Part shown: positions 44,413-52,616 of the stretch, piece after piece
Layout: the number at the start of each line of letters is the position of its first letter
Position numbering within the stretch: position 1 is the first letter of the stretch
Assembly (NCBI GenBank): GCA_965371805.1
Contig: CBDUZW010000001.1
Coordinates: forward strand, 124,001 to 188,000
Length of the DNA stretch: 64,000 nucleotides
Reading direction: 5' to 3'
From: JAOZTV01 sp965371805
GTDB taxonomy: Bacteria; Acidobacteriota; Aminicenantia; UBA2199
Notes under the pieces: model-generated
What the model saw: only the letters and a program-made list of their open reading frames with translations
Databases searched by the model: none
What the model was told of the DNA's origin: nothing
Program-made: the position numbers and the translations under genes

Positions 44413-44470
44413 TTTTTGGGGACGGGGTTTTTATTTTTTGATTCTTGAATTTTGACAAATTCCAACCTCA
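44413..44470 (+). repeat. Dispersed GGGACGG repeat, copy 3 (diverged)
   Basis: TTTTTGGGGACGGGG, then TTTTTATTTTTTGATTCTTG, AATTTTGACAAATTCCAACCT; the tail matches GATAAATTCCAGCCT after copy 1. It lies between the channel operon and the decayed antirepressor gene. Confidence 0.6.
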
Positions 44471-44525
44471 CTAAAAACAAATTACTTTTGGTTCCAAACC
44501 GATTATTTTTATTAAAATTTATAAA

Positions 44526-45118
44526 TCAGTCTTTTAGCTTTTTAGTTTCTTTTTTAGGATTCAAATAATTGTTCTTTGTTATTACACTTTTTTGAGTTTT
44601 TGATTCTAATTCTTTTCTGGCATTTTTTGCTATTGAGCCGCCTTGTTTAGCTGAATCTTTATTCTCTTTCAAACCATCTGCATTTATATTTTCAGAGATT
44701 TGCCTGGTTGACAATTCTGCAAGAGCAGTGAAAATAAGTTCTGCTTAACTCATATGATCGCGTAAATTTTGTGTTTTCAAATTTTTTAAGTTTTTATGTT
44801 CTTTGACTGATAATCCGCTCCATTCAGAATGAATAATATTAGTTAAAATTGCAAATTCATTTCCTTCATATCGGTAAATCTGTTTTTTCCATCTTGTGCT
44901 AACATTTTCAACTGGTGACAATTTGTCACCGTTTCATTTCCTTCTGTTTTTAGTCTCTCTTTTAGTTTATTCCAATATTTTCTTGCTTTTTGATTGTCAA
45001 TTTGTTCTGTCAAGGCAGCAATAATATCTATTACAGAAAAATACCATCTCTCTTTGTTATCATCATAATGACGACGGATTTTAAACTTATCAAAAATTGT
45101 TAAATCTTGGTCTTTCAT
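44526..45118 (-). pseudogene. Decayed Bro-N/phage antirepressor-like gene
   Basis: The 5' fragment (45118-44843, 91 aa) begins like Bro-N/DinD-type proteins: KIRRHYDDNKERWYFSVIDI, then KARKYWNKLKERLKTEGNE and HQLKMLAQDGKNRFTDM. The next residues expected of the family (about 100 or more) are missing, and the frame then continues shifted as EGNEFAILTNIIHSEWSGLS, VKEHKNLKNLKTQNLRDHMS. A stop replaces Glu at 44745-44747. The final piece (44714-44526) reads LSTRQISENINADGLKENK ... GGSIAKNARKELE. Together these show one gene broken by an internal deletion, a frameshift and a nonsense change. Intact relatives are DNA-associated phage or SOS-type proteins. Confidence 0.8.
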
Positions 45119-45267
45119 TTTTAAACCTCACTCATTTATTATAATATAAAAGCAGTTTTATTCCAAAGTTATTTTTTGATTTTTGCTTTTAAATAACTTC
45201 AATTCTGCAAATAATCTCTTCATTTAATTTTATATAGAGCAAGCTTCTTAGGTGAGAACATTTGGGG

Positions 45268-45320
45268 ACAATATGGGACGGAGTTTTTATTTTTAACCTT
45301 GCCTGGTGCCTGGCACCAAA
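45268..45320 (+). repeat. Dispersed repeat cluster, copy 4
   Basis: GGGGACAATATGGGACGGAG, TTTTTATTTTTAACC is followed at once by CCTTGCCTGGTGCCTGGCACC (45297-45317), joining both dispersed motifs in one place. A further GGTGAGGACGGGG follows at 45331. The 323-bp gap 45119-45441 holds nothing else. Confidence 0.6.
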
Positions 45321-45441
45321 AAGCATACCAGGTGAGGACGGGGCATCATGATCGGCTGGCCCCTTTTTGTTTATAGTGCTGGAAGTTATTATAATTAAGT
45401 TAAAAAAACATAAATTTTATAGCAGAATTCACAAAGACCTA

Positions 45442-45714
45442 TTATATAAGTTCAATAACTAAATTTTTACCAAGTGCTTTTGCGTAATTTTTAATTGTTG
45501 ATAATTTAATGTCTTCAGCATGATTTTCTATTCGTGAGATATTCCCTTTGTATGTTTTCATTTTTTTTGCAATTTCTTCCTGTGTTATCCCAGAATTTTT
45601 TCGTGCATTCTTTAAAATATATCCAATTTTAAAAAGTTCAAATTCTTCATCAAAGTTTTCAAATTCTTTTTTGTCTTTTTTTAATTCTTCAATTACATCA
45701 TTTAATTCGATCAT
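45442..45714 (-). CDS. XRE-family antitoxin (HigA-like)
   Basis: The 90-residue protein has a C-terminal XRE helix-turn-helix (GYILKNARKNSGITQEEIAKKM, YKGNISRIENHAEDIKLSTIKNYAKAL). Its start overlaps the toxin stop by 4 bp, giving the toxin-first order typical of HigBA. It should bind and neutralise the toxin and repress the operon. Confidence 0.88.
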   Translation of the reverse strand: MIELNDVIEELKKDKKEFENFDEEFELFKIGYILKNARKNSGITQEEIAKKMKTYKGNISRIENHAEDIKLSTIKNYAKALGKNLVIELI

Positions 45715-46058
45715 TTTCCCCTCCCTAAAAAAATTTCTTTATATTTTTGGGCTATTTTTATCTCTTCCTTAGGTGTTTTTTGTTGTTTTTTAATAAATCC
45801 ATTTGTCAATACAACAATATTATCCTTATGGAAAAAAAAGAAAACCCTATAACTATTAGAACCAAATTTTTTTCTTGCCTCCCATATTCCATCACTATTT
45901 TTTAGTTTTTTAAAATACGGTTCTTTTAAAATTTCAATGGTCTCTAATAGTTTTAAAATTTTAAGTAACTCTTTTTGAATCTTAGTTTCTAAATCCATAA
46001 TAAAATCTTTTACTGCGCTAGAGCCTTCCTTAACTTCAAAAAATATAACAGTTCTCAC
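45711..46058 (-). CDS. RelE/HigB-type toxin (phage Gp49-like)
   Basis: The 115-residue protein matches the HigB/Gp49-like family: KELLKILKLLETIEILKEPYFKKLKNSDGIWEARKKFGSNSYRVFFFF, then VVLTNGFIKKQQKTPKEEIKIAQKYK. The conserved Gly-Phe-x-Lys-Lys-x-x-Lys-Thr-Pro block is diagnostic. It is expected to be a ribosome-dependent mRNA endonuclease. GTG is the predicted start. The promoter is so close that the mRNA may be leaderless. Confidence 0.88.
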   Translation of the reverse strand: MRTVIFFEVKEGSSAVKDFIMDLETKIQKELLKILKLLETIEILKEPYFKKLKNSDGIWEARKKFGSNSYRVFFFFHKDNIVVLTNGFIKKQQKTPKEEIKIAQKYKEIFLGRGK

Positions 46059-46063
46059 ATATA

Positions 46064-46092
46064 ATGTTATTATAGATGATAACGTTTGTCAA
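46064..46092 (-). promoter_or_regulatory. Promoter and possible operator of the toxin-antitoxin operon
   Basis: Leftward TTGACA (46087-46092) and TAACAT (46064-46069) are separated by 17 bases. The spacer and -10 contain GTTAT-N8-ATAAC (46066-46083), a dyad suited to autorepression by the XRE antitoxin. The -10 lies only 5 bases before the GTG start. Confidence 0.45.
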
Positions 46093-46162
46093 CAAAAATA
46101 TATTTTTTTATTTTAATAAAATTCTTTAAAATTCTTGCCTGATCCCTTTTTGCCTCTCAAAT

Positions 46163-46251
46163 CTACATGTATTTCCCGATGCAAAAGAGTTAAAAGCATT
46201 AGGCTGGAATAGTGGTCTTGGAGGTCCAGCTGGAAAATTTGTAGATATTAA
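46163..46251 (+). pseudogene. Coding-like fragment ending in a repeat
   Basis: A frame without a start reads FPDAKELKALGWNSGLGGPAG, then KFVDI, and runs straight into the GGGACGG repeat at 46252. Its composition (GC, Gly-rich turn) is unlike the AT-rich flanks. It looks like the tail of a lost gene cut by the repeat. The parent family is not recognised. Confidence 0.35.
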
Positions 46252-46320
46252 AATTTTGAGGGACGAAGGTTTAATTTTTTACTTCTTACCTATTGAAAAT
46301 GATTTTGGTGCCAGTCCACT
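46252..46320 (+). repeat. Dispersed GGGACGG repeat, copy 5
   Basis: TTTTGAGGGACGAAGG, TTTAATTTTTTACTTCTTAC, CTATTGAAAA, then TTGGTGCCAG at 46305-46314, which is the dispersed TGGCACC core on the other strand. The remaining sequence to 46385 is T-rich and holds the ribosome site of the next gene. Confidence 0.65.
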
Positions 46321-46385
46321 TTTTTGAGACATCATGATTTGCTTTTTTTTTTTTTAATTTGTATTATCTTTTTTGGAGGCTATAT

Positions 46386-47336
46386 ATGAAAATTAAAGTA
46401 ATTGTATTTATGTTTTTTGTTTCTATTGTATCCGGTTTATATTCTGAAAAAGTCGAGGAACCTTATTTTGGAGAAACAATATCAACACCTGATAAAGTCC
46501 TTAATTTTTCAATTATTCTTTTTCATCAAAACTATAAATGGATAGAATCCAAGAGTGAAGGTAAGTATAGTACCGTTACATTATCAGTAAAAAACAAGAA
46601 TTCAGATCAATCTTTGAAATGGAATGATTATCGGATCTATCTTCAATTTAACGACAATTCAATCATCCATAACTATAAAACAGTGGCAAAAACAGGAAAC
46701 TATAGTAATAAATATTCAGTAGAGCCTGAAAAGATCAGATACCAGACTGTTTGTTTTTTAAAAAAATTCAATTCAGACAATATAAAAAGAGTTTATATCA
46801 AAATGACTTCTGCAAACTTTATAGTATTAAGATATTATAAGGGTGGACCTGTAAAAGCCGAGGAAAACACCAAAGATGCTACCAGCACAATGAGCAATGA
46901 GATTGACCCGGAAGCTAGAAAATTACTGTTAAAATTCCTTAACCCAGGTGCGGACCATAGTTTATTAACAAGATCTCTAAGACCATCAAAAGCTGATTAT
47001 AAAGCTTTTTTTACAAATAATTCATGGAAAACTGCTATGGATAAATATAGTGAGTTATGGGATAAATCTCCTTTTGCTATAAAACCAAATAGCGGACAAA
47101 CAGAACTATTATTATGGTCTTCAAATATTGAAGATATAAAATACGGTACAGGAAATGCTTCAAAATTTCCTGGTGGGTACAAAATGATAGTTGATAAAAT
47201 TGAAACAGGGCACATCATCTACCGTTTTAAATTTGTAAAGCCCGGTAAAATTACAGGCATGGTATTTGATGGTCTTGTGAAAGTTAACGGGAGATGGGTA
47301 ATATTTCCTAAACCCTGGAGAGTTTTTCAGAAATAG
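46386..47336 (+). CDS. Exported hypothetical protein
   Basis: The 316-residue protein has a signal peptide (MKIKVIVFMFFVSIVSGLYS). The ATG at 46386 is chosen because GGAGG lies 8 bases upstream; the frame is open 27 bases further without support. The N-terminal half is beta-rich (TVTLSVKNKNSDQSLKWNDYRIYLQF). The C-terminal half contains SLLTRSLRPSKADYKAFFTNNSW and ends with VKVNGRWVIFPKPWRVF, like lipocalin- or NTF2-type domains in layout only. No family is recognised. It converges on fxsA. Confidence 0.65.
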   Translation: MKIKVIVFMFFVSIVSGLYSEKVEEPYFGETISTPDKVLNFSIILFHQNYKWIESKSEGKYSTVTLSVKNKNSDQSLKWNDYRIYLQFNDNSIIHNYKTVAKTGNYSNKYSVEPEKIRYQTVCFLKKFNSDNIKRVYIKMTSANFIVLRYYKGGPVKAEENTKDATSTMSNEIDPEARKLLLKFLNPGADHSLLTRSLRPSKADYKAFFTNNSWKTAMDKYSELWDKSPFAIKPNSGQTELLLWSSNIEDIKYGTGNASKFPGGYKMIVDKIETGHIIYRFKFVKPGKITGMVFDGLVKVNGRWVIFPKPWRVFQK

Positions 47337-47341
47337 AAAAT

Positions 47342-47782
47342 CTATACATCAATAATATTGTCATCATCTGAATCCTCAGAGTCGGACCCGTTTTGAGGAT
47401 AGTTTTGAAAATTTTGAAATTTAAATTTCTTTTTAAAATACTTGAATAATATCTTAGCATATAATTGTCTGGTTACTGGAAATATCAGTGAAAAACCAAA
47501 TACATCGGTCATTATTCCCGGCGTTATAAGCATTATACCACCAGCCAGTATCAGTCCTCCCTCTAAAAGATCCTTTCCGGGCATAAGCCCCTGACTCAGG
47601 TCAGATTTAATTTTACCCAGTACCATTCCTCCTTGAGCCCTTGCAAAAGAAGCACCAATTATTCCTGTCAGGACAACAATTATTATTGTATTCAGCCACC
47701 CTATTTTTTCACCCACAAAAGAGAGAAGGTACAACTCTGCAATTGGAATAATTGTAAAGAGTAATAATAATCTTAATAACAT
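47342..47782 (-). CDS. fxsA: FxsA family membrane protein
   Basis: The 146-residue protein carries the FxsA pattern: LFTIIPIAELYLLSFVGEKIGWLNTI, VLTGIIGASFARAQG, and the hydrophobic LLEGGLILAGGIMLITPGIMTDVFGF. The tail is acidic (SDSEDSDDD). FxsA is an inner-membrane protein originally linked to suppression of F exclusion of phage T7. Its cellular role is unclear. It follows nadA by 4 bp. Confidence 0.92.
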   Translation of the reverse strand: MLLRLLLLFTIIPIAELYLLSFVGEKIGWLNTIIIVVLTGIIGASFARAQGGMVLGKIKSDLSQGLMPGKDLLEGGLILAGGIMLITPGIMTDVFGFSLIFPVTRQLYAKILFKYFKKKFKFQNFQNYPQNGSDSEDSDDDNIIDV

Positions 47783-47786
47783 AATC

Positions 47787-48692
47787 TTATTGATAACGAA
47801 TCATCTTATTTAATGCGAACACAGCTTTTTTTGAAATTTCCGGATCAATTTTAATCTCATATTTTTTTTCATTTAAAGCATTATAGACATCAATAAGTGA
47901 AGTTCTTTTCATATTCGAACATATCTTCGCCCTTAATGCAGGAAAAAATTCTTTACCCGGATTTTCCCGTTTCATCCTTTCCAATAAACCCTGCTCGGTC
48001 GCAACAATAAACTGACTGCTATTTGACTCTTTTGCAAATTTTAACATACCGCTGGTTGACAATACTTCATCCGCTGTTTTAATAACTTCCATTGGCACTT
48101 CAGGATGGACAACGATTTTTGCATTAGGATATTTTTCCTTTGTGATAAGGACCTCATCTTTAGTGATCCTATTATGAACATAACAATACCCTTCAAACAG
48201 TATCATCTTCTTTTCAGGAACCATACTCTGGATATATGCTCCTAAATTTTTATCAGGAACAAATATTACCTGTTCAGCTTCGATATTCTTAACGACATTC
48301 ACTGCATTTGCTGATGTACAGCAAATATCACTTTCAGCCTTTATCTCCGCACTTGAATTCACATAAGTAACTACTTTTGCATCTGGATGCATCTCCTTTA
48401 AATACAATAAATCATCAAGTGTTATCATGTCTGCCATTGGGCAACCTGCATCAAGCCGGGGCAGAAGAACAGTTTTTTCCGGTGACAGGATTTTAGCAGT
48501 CTCAGCCATAAATTTAACCCCGGCAAAAACTATCACAGGATTATCTATCTTTGCAGCAATTTTAGCGAGTTCAAGAGAATCACCAAGATAATCAGCCACT
48601 AATTGTACCTCGGGAACCTGATAATTGTGTGCAAGAATAACTGCATTCATTGATTCTTTTAACTTTTTTATTTTATTTTCTATATTTTCCAT
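47787..48692 (-). CDS. nadA: Quinolinate synthase
   Basis: The 301-residue protein matches the [4Fe-4S] enzyme NadA. It has AVILAHNYQVPEVQLVADYLGDSLELA near the N-terminus and the three cluster Cys in DICCTSANA, FEGYCYVHNR and KICSNMKR. It condenses iminoaspartate with dihydroxyacetone phosphate to quinolinate in NAD synthesis. nadB and nadC are not in this window. It lies 9 bp after the carboxypeptidase gene, within a leftward run. Confidence 0.96.
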   Translation of the reverse strand: MENIENKIKKLKESMNAVILAHNYQVPEVQLVADYLGDSLELAKIAAKIDNPVIVFAGVKFMAETAKILSPEKTVLLPRLDAGCPMADMITLDDLLYLKEMHPDAKVVTYVNSSAEIKAESDICCTSANAVNVVKNIEAEQVIFVPDKNLGAYIQSMVPEKKMILFEGYCYVHNRITKDEVLITKEKYPNAKIVVHPEVPMEVIKTADEVLSTSGMLKFAKESNSSQFIVATEQGLLERMKRENPGKEFFPALRAKICSNMKRTSLIDVYNALNEKKYEIKIDPEISKKAVFALNKMIRYQ

Positions 48693-48701
48693 TATTTACT
48701 C

Positions 48702-50213
48702 CTAATACTGATATATTTGTCTATACTTATTATCAATATAGTCTAAAAAATATTGAGGATTTAAACTTTCTCCTGTGACGTTTTCACATAATTCCCCTGC
48801 ATTATATACAGAACCATGGGTATGAATATTTGTCCTGAGCCAATCCAATATTTTATTAAAATTTCCTCCAGAGATTTGTTCCTCAATATTTCCCAAATCT
48901 TTCTTCATACTATTATAAAATTGAACGCCATACATATTTCCGAGTGCATATGTAGGAAAATACCCCATAAGTCCCGCTGACCAGTGTACATCCTGTAAAA
49001 CACCATCTCTATCATTCTTTGGCCTTTTACCAAGATACTGTCCCATTTTATCATTCCAAATTTCAGGAAGGTCTTCGACCTTTATTTTACCACCCATTAA
49101 ATCCATTTCAATATTAAATCTCAATATAATATGAAGATTATAGGTTACCTCATCTGCTTCAACTCTAATCAAAGACGGCTGTACCTTATTAATACCTTCA
49201 TAAAAATCATCTAAGTTAATGTTTTTTAATTCGTTTTTATACATCCCTTTCAATCTGGGATAGTAATACTGCCAGAATTCATAACTACGCCCAATCTGGT
49301 TTTCCCACATTCTGGACTGAGATTCATGTATCCCCAGTGATGTCCCGCTTGCAAGAATATTGCCCTGAATCTGATCTGAAAAACCCAGCTCATACAGTGC
49401 ATGTCCCGCTTCATGGATATTACTAAACAGTCCGCTCAGTAAGGACGCTTCCCTATATCTTGTTGTAATTCTTACATCCTTAGGCCCTAGAGTAATTGTA
49501 AATGGATGGGCAGATATATCCAGTCTACCACTTTCCATAAGATAACCCATATCTTTAATTACCATCCTTCCAAATTTATCCTGTGCTTCCTTGGAAAATT
49601 TTTTTTCAAGGAAACTTGTGTCAACCTGTTCTGTGGTTCGGATTTTTCTAAGAATTTCTGACAAACCCTTTTGTAGTTTGTTAAAAATAACCTTAATTTC
49701 ATCAGATTTCATATAGGGCTCATATTCATCTAAAAGGGCATCATAGGGGTGGGATTCAAATCCCAGTTTATCAGATTTTTCTTTTAATAAGTCAAGAATT
49801 ATCTTTAAATTAGGGACAAATAAATTAAAATCATTTTTTTTTCTGGCATTTGCCCATATACTTTGAGCAAGACTTGTCTCCTTTGCAAGGGCAGAAATAA
49901 GTTTAGTTGGCAATTTTTTGGATTTATTAAATTCTCTGAAAAAATTTTTGACAAAAGCGATATCAGCTATCGAATATTTACTACTGGAAACTTCACCCTT
50001 TTCATTTAAATCTAATTTTTCAAAAATTGTCTCAATTTCACCAGATGTACTTTTTTCATGAAGAATTTCACTTAAATATGCTATTTGTTCTGATCGCCCC
50101 TGTACCCCATTTTTGGGCATCTTTGTTTCCTGATCCCAATGTAATAATTCAATTGCATTTGACAATATTGTCAATTGTCTGCCTTTTTCTTTTAATTTAT
50201 TCAAATATTCCAA
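48702..50213 (-). CDS. Carboxypeptidase Taq (M32 family)
   Basis: The 503-residue metallopeptidase has ELLHWDQETKMP near the N-terminus and the zinc motif HEAGH (His267-His271), with IHESQSRMWENQIGRS downstream. It removes C-terminal residues from peptides in the cytoplasm. I choose the TTG at 50213, preceded by AAGGAG 9 bases upstream. The longer frame to 50255 would overlap the preceding gene and adds residues absent from the family. Length is then normal. Confidence 0.9.
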   Translation of the reverse strand: MEYLNKLKEKGRQLTILSNAIELLHWDQETKMPKNGVQGRSEQIAYLSEILHEKSTSGEIETIFEKLDLNEKGEVSSSKYSIADIAFVKNFFREFNKSKKLPTKLISALAKETSLAQSIWANARKKNDFNLFVPNLKIILDLLKEKSDKLGFESHPYDALLDEYEPYMKSDEIKVIFNKLQKGLSEILRKIRTTEQVDTSFLEKKFSKEAQDKFGRMVIKDMGYLMESGRLDISAHPFTITLGPKDVRITTRYREASLLSGLFSNIHEAGHALYELGFSDQIQGNILASGTSLGIHESQSRMWENQIGRSYEFWQYYYPRLKGMYKNELKNINLDDFYEGINKVQPSLIRVEADEVTYNLHIILRFNIEMDLMGGKIKVEDLPEIWNDKMGQYLGKRPKNDRDGVLQDVHWSAGLMGYFPTYALGNMYGVQFYNSMKKDLGNIEEQISGGNFNKILDWLRTNIHTHGSVYNAGELCENVTGESLNPQYFLDYIDNKYRQIYQY

Positions 50214-50229
50214 AATACAAATCTCCTTC

Positions 50230-51396
50230 CTATACAATTCTCTTTGATTCTTCAATTATCTCCTGCATCTTGTCAAATAAAACATCCTCCGGTTCATCTC
50301 CTAACACCATATGATATGTCCCTCTATCAATATAGAAATCTTTTACATGTATAGTTTTCTCTACATATTCATCCATTCTTTTCAGGATAACATCTATATC
50401 TGTATCATATATTCTTTTTTGTGCTGTGCTGCCCCTTGCCTTCAAACTTTTAATAGATTTTAAGGTAGGCATAGTAATATGTATCATACATGAGACAGTT
50501 GTATTTAGTCTCTGAAGAAGTCCATCCAGAATATATGCCTGGACAATTGTTCTTGGAAATCCATTAAAAAAGAAGCCATTTACTCCTGAACTTGTTTTAA
50601 TTTTTTCTTCAATTAATTTTATCGCGATCTCATCTGGAACATGTTCTCCCATATTCATCCGTTCCTGAGCTAATTTCCCCAGCTTAGATCCCTTTTGTAT
50701 CTCTTCTCTGAGCATCTCCCCCGTGGCAATTAGAACCATATTATTCGCTTTTGCGAGTCTTCTGGACATTCTTCCCTTCCCTGCTCCCGGAGGTCCAAAA
50801 ATAATTATGTTATGCCAGGACTTCTCAAGAACTAAATCTAATAACTCAGTTAGTCGCCCGAGAACCTCATCTATTTCACCAATACCATTAACTTTAGTAA
50901 ATTTCCCCTTTTCCTTGTAAAAATCTGATACAGGCTTGGTCTTTCTTTTATACTCCAGCAATCTTTCCTTAATTATTTCCTCTGTATCATCTGCCCTATT
51001 CTCAATTTTTGCTCTCTTCAACACCCTTTTCATCAATTCATCTTCAGGAACTTCGAGTCCATACATCGCAGAAAGGGTAGAACCAAATTTAAAGAGCAGT
51101 CCTTCCAGAATATATGCCTGAACAACTGTTCTTGGAAATCCATCAAAGAGAAATCCATTTGCTCCCTTTGTGCCTTTAATTTTATTTTCTATCAATTGAA
51201 CAATCATCTCATCCGGGACCAGATGTCCTTTCTCTATTATTGTCTTTGCTTCAGATCCAAGCGGAGTACCGTTTTTTATCTCTTCTCTCAACATATCACC
51301 AGTTGATATATAGTGCAGATTATGTTTTTTCATTATTTTCTTTGACTGGGTTCCCTTCCCAGCTCCAGGGGGTCCAAATAGCGAAATATTTAGCAT
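50230..51396 (-). CDS. Tandem adenylate-kinase protein, second half diverged
   Basis: The 388-residue protein is two adenylate kinases in series. Half 1 has GPPGAGKGT (8-16), STGDMLREE, DGFPRT (85-90) and a short LID KIENRADD. Half 2 has GPPGAGKGR (201-209), ATGEMLREE, then NGFPRT (278-283), where the Asp is Asn, and no RxDD LID. Half 1 should interconvert AMP, ADP and ATP. Half 2 may be catalytically weak or regulatory. No separate adk is in view, so this could be the main enzyme. It is first in the leftward run with the M32 peptidase, nadA and fxsA. Confidence 0.88.
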   Translation of the reverse strand: MLNISLFGPPGAGKGTQSKKIMKKHNLHYISTGDMLREEIKNGTPLGSEAKTIIEKGHLVPDEMIVQLIENKIKGTKGANGFLFDGFPRTVVQAYILEGLLFKFGSTLSAMYGLEVPEDELMKRVLKRAKIENRADDTEEIIKERLLEYKRKTKPVSDFYKEKGKFTKVNGIGEIDEVLGRLTELLDLVLEKSWHNIIIFGPPGAGKGRMSRRLAKANNMVLIATGEMLREEIQKGSKLGKLAQERMNMGEHVPDEIAIKLIEEKIKTSSGVNGFFFNGFPRTIVQAYILDGLLQRLNTTVSCMIHITMPTLKSIKSLKARGSTAQKRIYDTDIDVILKRMDEYVEKTIHVKDFYIDRGTYHMVLGDEPEDVLFDKMQEIIEESKRIV

Positions 51397-51508
51397 TTCA
51401 TATTCTCCTTATACAAACATTTTAGATAAATTCCCAATTGTTATTAACATTTTCAATTAGAAGAAAATGGATTATAACATTTTGCAAAAAAAAAACAAAT
51501 TCTTTCCC

Positions 51509-51537
51509 TTGACAAATACAGGTTTATTTGATAAATT
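51509..51537 (+). promoter_or_regulatory. Sigma-70 promoter of exbD
   Basis: TTGACA (51509-51514) and TAAATT (51532-51537) with a 17-base spacer are followed by AGGAGG and the ATG at 51562. Confidence 0.5.
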
Positions 51538-51561
51538 TAATACTTAAAACAGGAGGGATTT

Positions 51562-51990
51562 ATGGGCGGTAGTGTAGGAAAGACAGATAAAGCAAATTCA
51601 GAACCTAATATAGTTCCACTTTGCGATATATTATTAGTTTTATTAATTATTTTTATGGTCATCATGCCGGTATCACAGCAAGGGATAGATATAAAACTTC
51701 CTGAGACAAGCAAACCAGACCCAGAAAACCCACCTCCTCCAAATAAAGCTATTGTTCTTACAGTTGAAAAAAATGGCGATATTATGATTAATAAAAGGAT
51801 CGTCTCCAAGCAGATGCTGGAAAGTGAATTAAGTAGAATATATGAGAGCAGATCCGATGAAGATAGTGTTGTTTTTGTTCAAGGTGATAAAACAATCCCA
51901 TTTAAAGACATCATGGCTGTTATTGATATAGCAAAAGGTTCAGGGATTTTAAAAGTTGCTTTAATACCAGAAAAATATCCAAAAGATTAG
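51562..51990 (+). CDS. exbD: ExbD/TolR-type biopolymer transport protein
   Basis: The 142-residue protein has the ExbD layout: a short cytoplasmic end, one membrane helix with the conserved Asp (NIVPLCDILLVLLIIFMV, Asp23) and a periplasmic domain (VEKNGDIMINKR, DEDSVVFVQGDKTIPFKDIMAVIDIAKGSGI). It is part of a proton-driven TonB/Tol-type motor. No exbB or tonB gene is adjacent; it is a single gene with its own promoter and terminator, so its partners are elsewhere. Confidence 0.9.
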   Translation: MGGSVGKTDKANSEPNIVPLCDILLVLLIIFMVIMPVSQQGIDIKLPETSKPDPENPPPPNKAIVLTVEKNGDIMINKRIVSKQMLESELSRIYESRSDEDSVVFVQGDKTIPFKDIMAVIDIAKGSGILKVALIPEKYPKD

Positions 51991-52021
51991 TAATTAATTT
52001 TTTTTTTAAATACATATATAA

Positions 52022-52057
52022 AACTCCCTCTTGTAAAAAAGAAGGGAGTTTTTTTTT
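52022..52057 (+). terminator. Rho-independent terminator after exbD
   Basis: AACTCCCT (52022-52029) pairs with AGGGAGTT (52043-52050), followed by an unbroken T-run. Confidence 0.9.
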
Positions 52058-52097
52058 ACCTATTAAATGTAGAGAGCATAGAATGGAGGGTTAGAAA

Positions 52098-52613
52098 ATG
52101 GTATCAACAGAAGAAAAAAATTTAAAAAAAATACGAGAAGATTTCACAGTAGCAATAAAATTATTAAAAAACGAAAAATTTACGGAAGCAACAAAAGCTT
52201 TTTCAAAAATTATTGCAGGAAATAAAGATTCCTCTTATACAAGCATCACACAGGTTCAAATGCGTTCAAATGTATATAAAGACTATATAAGTTTTAAATT
52301 AAGCACTGTAAATAATAAACCTAAAAATGAAGCAGACCTATTAGATGCAGGTTTATTGATGTTGAATGCTGGAAAAATTGAAAAAGCTGAATCCCATTTC
52401 AATAGTTTAATCAATAAGAAATTTTCAAGTCCATATTTTCATTACCTTTTAGCGATTTTAAACATGAAAAAAGACGAGCCAGATGAGGCTCTTCACTTCT
52501 TGAAATTGAGTTTTGAAGGAGATGAGAAATTTAAAATCAATGCTTTTAATGAATCAGATTTTGAAGATCTCAAAGAAAATGAAGAGTTTCAATCAATAAT
52601 AGAAATAGACTAG
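52098..52613 (+). CDS. TPR-like protein
   Basis: The 171-residue soluble protein consists of helix pairs resembling TPRs (AIKLLKNEKFTEATKAFSKII, LLNAGKIEKAESHFNSLINKK, MKKDEPDEALHFLKLSFEGD). It ends in AFNESDFEDLKENEEFQSII, the motif common at the end of TPR groups. It is likely a protein-interaction module. It lies 3 bp before the GlmU-like gene and is probably cotranscribed. GGAGG precedes the ATG. Confidence 0.75.
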   Translation: MVSTEEKNLKKIREDFTVAIKLLKNEKFTEATKAFSKIIAGNKDSSYTSITQVQMRSNVYKDYISFKLSTVNNKPKNEADLLDAGLLMLNAGKIEKAESHFNSLINKKFSSPYFHYLLAILNMKKDEPDEALHFLKLSFEGDEKFKINAFNESDFEDLKENEEFQSIIEID

Positions 52614-52616
52614 TTT

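Noticed and set aside
50214..50255. Longer N-terminus for carboxypeptidase Taq
   Set aside because: It would overlap the adenylate-kinase gene and adds residues foreign to the M32 family; the TTG at 50213 has a proper ribosome site.
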